This document shows, one piece after another, positions 5,790 to 7,821 of a DNA stretch of 7,821 nt. How positions within the stretch are numbered: position 1 is the first letter of the stretch; each line of letters starts with the position of its first letter. The translations under genes were made by a program, and so were the position numbers. This stretch comes from an uncultured Eubacteriales bacterium (GTDB taxonomy: Bacteria > Bacillota > Clostridia > Peptostreptococcales > Anaerovoracaceae). Under the pieces are notes generated by a model. That model saw only the letters and a list, made by a program, of their open reading frames with translations. It ran no database searches and was not told the DNA's origin. The stretch is taken from contig CACXCQ010000277.1 of the NCBI GenBank assembly GCA_902766185.1, positions 1 to 7,821 on the forward strand, given 5' to 3'.

Positions 5790-7106
5790 ATGAAAGAGCT
5801 GTTTACTGAATACCCGGTACTTGAAAACGAGCGGATCATTCTTCGGAAGATGACTATGGACGATGCCGAGGGGCTGGGAGACCTGTCCCACAACCTCCGT
5901 GTCTACCGGTATCTTCCGACTTTTCTGTTTGAGCAGAAGTATGACGATCCCCGGGAAGTCATCGCCCGGATGGATGCGGAATGCTTCGACACGAAAGAGT
6001 CGATCCTGCTGGGGGTGTTCTTCCGGCCGGGCGCGGCTGCGGGTTCTGGCGCCGCTGTTGGTTCTGGCGCCGTTGCGGCCGGCCGCTCCCCGCTGCTTGG
6101 CATTGCGGAGATCTACAATTACGAACCCCACAAGGCGAAGGCCTCCATCGGCTGCCGGCTGAACGACCGGTACTGGGGAAAGGGCATCGCCACAGACGTG
6201 GTGCATCTGCTCCGGGATTATCTGACGGAGGAGATCGGCCTTCGCACCATCACCGCCCACATCATGTGCGAAAATGGAGCATCCGCCCGGGCTGCAGAGA
6301 AGAACGGGTTCCTCAATAAATATCCTGATCTGTACGGAGACTGGGGATTCCCCCAGCTCACCCATACGAACAAATACGTCTATAAAAGTGAGTGGTCAGA
6401 TGGCGTGCTCCCCTCTGTTCAGGTCGACCAGTTTGTGATGGCCTACCGGGTGGAGCAGGACCGAATCCGGGCCATGCTCCCGGAAGGCTTCGTGTCGTTA
6501 AGACCCGTGCTCCGGATCAATGCGGAGATCAGGCACAGGGACGAGGATGCCAGCGCCGGTGAGCATAACGGCGCTGGCGGGGAAGGTGATGCCAGCGCCG
6601 GAGCCGCACCGGTGATCTACGTGGAATTCAACACTCCCGTGGAGGCGGACGGCCGTCGGGGATGGCTGAACATTGCCAACTGGAAGAGTTCTACCGGAGC
6701 AGACCTGACCTATACAGAGAAGACTGCAGACAGTGGCGCGGAGAAGGCAACAGTCGTGACCATCACGGCGCCGTTCCTGACCATTTCGTTTACGGGAACA
6801 GGGATCGGCGGCGGCTGTCCCGCGGAGAAGGACAACGAGGGCTGCTACTTCCTGGGAAACGACACGGAGTTTCGTCCCGCGGAAAAGATCGACGCGGACA
6901 GGGAATTCTGCGACTGCGAGTTCGCCTGGCATTTTCATCCGGGGGACGCCTGTGGCGTCAGCGAAGGAAAGTCAGTGCCAGCCTTTGCGGAATCGGAGTT
7001 GACTGCCTATGAGCGCCTGCCTTTGACCGCAGAGAACGCCGCGGCCATTCCGTGCCGCCAGGTTCTGGGCGCATACCGGGTAGGCTTCCGGCGCTATGGG
7101 AAGTGA
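5790..7106 (+). CDS. GNAT acetyltransferase fused to a C-terminal domain, possibly acetoacetate-decarboxylase-like
   Basis: A 438-aa protein, about twice the usual size of a RimJ/RimL-type GNAT enzyme. Residues 1-198 are the GNAT part: ENERIILRKMTMDDAEGL at the start, GIAEIYN, the acetyl-CoA loop RYWGKGIATDVV (127-138) and ENGASARAAEKNGF, with a Trp-Gly-containing tail. The acceptor is unknown. Residues 208-438 form a second domain beginning VDQFVMAYRVEQDRIRAMLPEGF and continuing VIYVEFNTPVEADGRRGWLN. The opening resembles acetoacetate decarboxylase-fold proteins (DxxxLRxLLPxG), but this is a tentative inference and I cannot point to a catalytic Lys. Two Ala/Gly/Ser-rich inserts (79-101 and 251-274) are encoded by DNA repeats. 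The start lies six bases after the phosphatase stop, with only AAAGG at 5775-5779 as a weak ribosome site, so it probably relies on coupled translation. Confidence 0.85.
   Translation: MKELFTEYPVLENERIILRKMTMDDAEGLGDLSHNLRVYRYLPTFLFEQKYDDPREVIARMDAECFDTKESILLGVFFRPGAAAGSGAAVGSGAVAAGRSPLLGIAEIYNYEPHKAKASIGCRLNDRYWGKGIATDVVHLLRDYLTEEIGLRTITAHIMCENGASARAAEKNGFLNKYPDLYGDWGFPQLTHTNKYVYKSEWSDGVLPSVQVDQFVMAYRVEQDRIRAMLPEGFVSLRPVLRINAEIRHRDEDASAGEHNGAGGEGDASAGAAPVIYVEFNTPVEADGRRGWLNIANWKSSTGADLTYTEKTADSGAEKATVVTITAPFLTISFTGTGIGGGCPAEKDNEGCYFLGNDTEFRPAEKIDADREFCDCEFAWHFHPGDACGVSEGKSVPAFAESELTAYERLPLTAENAAAIPCRQVLGAYRVGFRRYGK
6042..6077 (+). repeat. 18-bp tandem duplication inside the GNAT domain
   Basis: GGTTCTGGCGCCGCTGTT (6042-6059) is followed directly by GGTTCTGGCGCCGTTGCG (6060-6077), with 15 of 18 bases equal. 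They encode GSGAAV and GSGAVA in an Ala/Gly-rich insert (residues 79-101) between two conserved strands of the GNAT fold. The unit is a multiple of three, so the frame is kept. Confidence 0.85.
6546..6601 (+). repeat. Direct and inverted repeat cluster inside the C-terminal domain
   Basis: GATGCCAGCGCCGG occurs at 6546-6559 and again at 6588-6601, exactly 42 bp (14 codons) apart. Between them CGGCGCTGGC (6569-6578) is the exact reverse complement of GCCAGCGCCG at 6549-6558 and 6591-6600, so the middle copy can pair with either outer one. The stretch encodes DEDASAGEHNGAGGEGDASAGAAP, a low-complexity insert lacking in the flanking conserved sequence. Confidence 0.85.
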
Positions 7107-7118
7107 ACCCCGGAAGGA

Positions 7119-7163
7119 AAAGTCAATGTTTCAATGCCTCAGAGCCGGCCAAACCATGACTTT
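7119..7163. repeat. Inverted-repeat unit A1
   Basis: AAAGTCAATGTTT (7119-7131) and AAACCATGACTTT (7151-7163) pair at 11 of 13 positions around a 19-base loop. The loop-proximal TGTTTCAA (7127-7134) recurs in unit B1. Sixteen bases after GACT (7158) comes the shared AAAGGCTGG box. Confidence 0.8.
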
Positions 7164-7172
7164 ACCCTCGCG

Positions 7173-7187
7173 CAAAGGCTGGACAGC
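7173..7187 (+). repeat. Shared inter-unit box, copy 1
   Basis: CAAAGGCTGGACAGC differs by one base from the copy at 7549-7563. In both copies the AAAGG lies exactly 21 bases before the AGTC of the next inverted-repeat unit. Confidence 0.75.
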
Positions 7188-7194
7188 ACTATAC

Positions 7195-7235
7195 AGTCAA
7201 GGTTTTCCTTACTACAGTCGTCCAAAACATTGACT
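7195..7235. repeat. Inverted-repeat unit A2
   Basis: AGTCAAGGTTTT (7195-7206) and AAAACATTGACT (7224-7235) pair at 11 of 12 positions around a 17-base loop. The AGTC is 74 bp after that of A1. Confidence 0.8.
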
Positions 7236-7266
7236 CCTCTCCCGGATCCACTCGCTCGAACTGAGA

Positions 7267-7309
7267 AAGTCAATGTTACAGCACGCTATAACGACCAAAA
7301 CATTGACTT
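7267..7309. repeat. Inverted-repeat unit A3
   Basis: AAGTCAATGTT (7267-7277) and AACATTGACTT (7299-7309) are perfectly complementary over 11 bp around a 21-base loop. The AGTC is 73 bp after that of A2. It is preceded by CTCGAACTGAGAA, similar to the TCTGAACGAAA before unit B1. Confidence 0.85.
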
Positions 7310-7492
7310 CTCCTTCAGGACTCTTTCTGAACGAGTCACGTCCAGCTACTGGTGTAAATTCTTCTCTGCACTTCCTGACAGGCAGCGTTCCCGCGGGTGG
7401 GTCTGCGGAAAAACCAGGCGGACACTAGGAGCGCTTTAGCGCGATTGGCTCACCCATCCTGAGAGCAGATCGGCTCAACAAAAACGTCTGAA

Positions 7493-7544
7493 CGAAAAGT
7501 CGAGATTTAAGTGTTTCAACCCCTAGAAGATCTCGACTTTTTCG
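7493..7544. repeat. Inverted-repeat unit B1
   Basis: AAAAGTCGAGAT (7495-7506) pairs perfectly with ATCTCGACTTTT (7530-7541), and CG/CG extends the stem past one bulged T. The loop is 23 bases and contains TGTTTCAA (7512-7519) as in A1. The TTTTT after the stem gives a terminator-like look, but the loop is unusually long. Confidence 0.85.
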
Positions 7545-7548
7545 TCTC

Positions 7549-7563
7549 CAAAGGCTGGTCAGC
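7549..7563 (+). repeat. Shared inter-unit box, copy 2
   Basis: CAAAGGCTGGTCAGC lies 15 bases after the GACT of B1 and 21 before the AGTC of B2. It matches 14 of 15 bases with 7173-7187. A shorter AAAGGCT at 7624-7630 holds the same place (16 bases) after the GACC of B2. Confidence 0.75.
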
Positions 7564-7571
7564 CCGTTTTA

Positions 7572-7610
7572 GTCGAGATTTACTCCAATCCGGCGTTCCA
7601 TTATCTCGAC
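7572..7610. repeat. Inverted-repeat unit B2
   Basis: GTCGAGAT (7572-7579) pairs perfectly with ATCTCGAC (7603-7610) around a 23-base loop that begins TTACTCCAATCCG. The AGTC is 73 bp after that of B1. The outer A/T pairs seen in B1 are lost on one side. Confidence 0.8.
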
Positions 7611-7652
7611 CTGACCTGCACAGAAAGGCTTTTTTTCGTTAAATCCAGAAAA

Positions 7653-7726
7653 AAATCGTTATTCCAATGCGCCAGAACAGCTGCAATCTCGATATTTCCT
7701 TCACTGATCGCTCCCGTCTGGTGAGC
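7653..7726. repeat. Decayed inverted-repeat unit B3
   Basis: TTATTCCAATGCG (7659-7671) matches the B2 loop start TTACTCCAATCCG at 11 of 13 positions. ATCTCGAT (7686-7693) matches the B2 right arm at seven of eight. CTGGTGAGC (7718-7726) matches the inter-unit box CTGGTCAGC at eight of nine. The left arm is reduced to AAATCG and pairs only poorly with CGATATTT. Confidence 0.5.
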
Positions 7727-7821
7727 TGTTGTAATTTTCTCTTTGTGAATTATGATTCCGCAAATTCTGTTCTGTTTGCAGGCCATCGCGGATGCTCAGG
7801 GGTCCGGCGATGTGCCCCGCG

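Larger units (their letters stand above)
7107..7821. other. Intergenic region with a degenerate inverted-repeat array
   Basis: About 715 bp with no convincing gene. The two short frames present (plus 7134-7439, minus 7601-7786) lack ribosome sites and run through the repeats. It contains inverted-repeat units A1-A3 (7119-7309), a gap with only short hairpins (CCAG-CTA-CTGG at 7342-7352; GCGC-TTTA-GCGC at 7431-7442), then units B1-B3 (7493-7726). Base composition is clearly lower in GC than the flanking genes. After about 7730 I see only a weak CATCGC/GCGATG inverted pair (7784-7789, 7807-7812). Confidence 0.8.

Noticed and set aside
7085..7116. CTTCCGG/CCGGAAG inverted repeat at the end of the GNAT gene as a terminator
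   Set aside because: The stem is seven bp with an 18-base loop and no T-run on either side.
7119..7309. CRISPR array
   Set aside because: The repeats are only 11-13 bp, alternate in orientation and differ between copies. Spacers are uneven (17-21 and about 31 bp) and no cas gene is present.
7224..7331. TTGACT in the A-type arms as -35 promoter boxes
   Set aside because: No -10-like hexamer lies 16-18 bp downstream of the TTGACT copies at 7230-7235 or 7303-7308.
7134..7439. Plus-strand open frame of 101 codons across the A-type repeats
   Set aside because: There is no ribosome binding site, the composition is not protein-like, and it runs through inverted repeats whose pitch (73-74) is not a fixed multiple of three.
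7493..7544. Unit B1 as a simple bidirectional Rho-independent terminator
   Set aside because: The A/T-flanked stem fits, but the 23-base loop is too long for a typical terminator and the unit belongs to a repeat family whose other members lack T-runs. Weak termination remains possible.
7119..7610. Integron attC-like recombination sites
   Set aside because: The GTTRRRY/RYYYAAC core motifs are absent and no cassette genes lie between units.
7601..7786. Minus-strand open frame of 61 codons at the right end
   Set aside because: There is no Shine-Dalgarno site, the 3' end lies in repeat B2 and the body in B3, and no family is recognised. Its sequence looks moderately protein-like, so a gene remnant is not fully excluded.

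Overview
The window is bacterial, gene-dense and GC-rich. Strong AGGAGG-type ribosome binding sites, STAS/SpoIIE-type signalling proteins, a Cof-type HAD hydrolase and an HdeD-like membrane protein point to a Firmicute of class Clostridia (Lachnospiraceae or Oscillospiraceae-like). That assignment is inference; no marker gene or RNA is present to settle it.

Left part (1-990): the 3' end of an unrecognised gene overlaps by ATGA a six-helix DUF308/HdeD-type membrane protein gene. Centre (1037-3082): an extended -10 promoter precedes a small STAS anti-sigma-factor antagonist. A GC-rich hairpin follows, then a 530-aa protein that joins a second STAS domain, an APH/choline-kinase-like phosphotransferase domain with intact catalytic residues, and an RsbW/SpoIIAB-type HATPase. 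A convergent HAD phosphatase gene (minus strand, 3111-3893) has its own strong promoter and terminator and appears to be transcribed almost without a leader. Divergent from it, with its own promoter, is a membrane-anchored HAMP-SpoIIE/PP2C phosphatase (4026-5783). Six bases later comes a gene for a GNAT acetyltransferase fused to a C-terminal domain that may be acetoacetate-decarboxylase-like (5790-7106).

How the genes fit together: the STAS protein, the STAS-kinase-HATPase fusion and the PP2C phosphatase supply the antagonist, switch kinase and phosphatase roles of a partner-switching circuit. The phosphatase would read an extracytoplasmic or membrane signal. No sigma factor is visible, so the output is unknown.

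Right part (7107-7821) has no convincing gene. It holds a degenerate array of inverted-repeat units at a 73-74 bp pitch. There are three units of one arm type (AGTC-AATG-TT) and two good plus one decayed unit of a second type (AGTC-GAGA-TT). Both arms change together between the types, while loop and inter-unit boxes (CAAAGGCTGGWCAGC, TGTTTCAA) are shared. This array and the three-domain STAS-kinase-HATPase protein are the two most noteworthy items.
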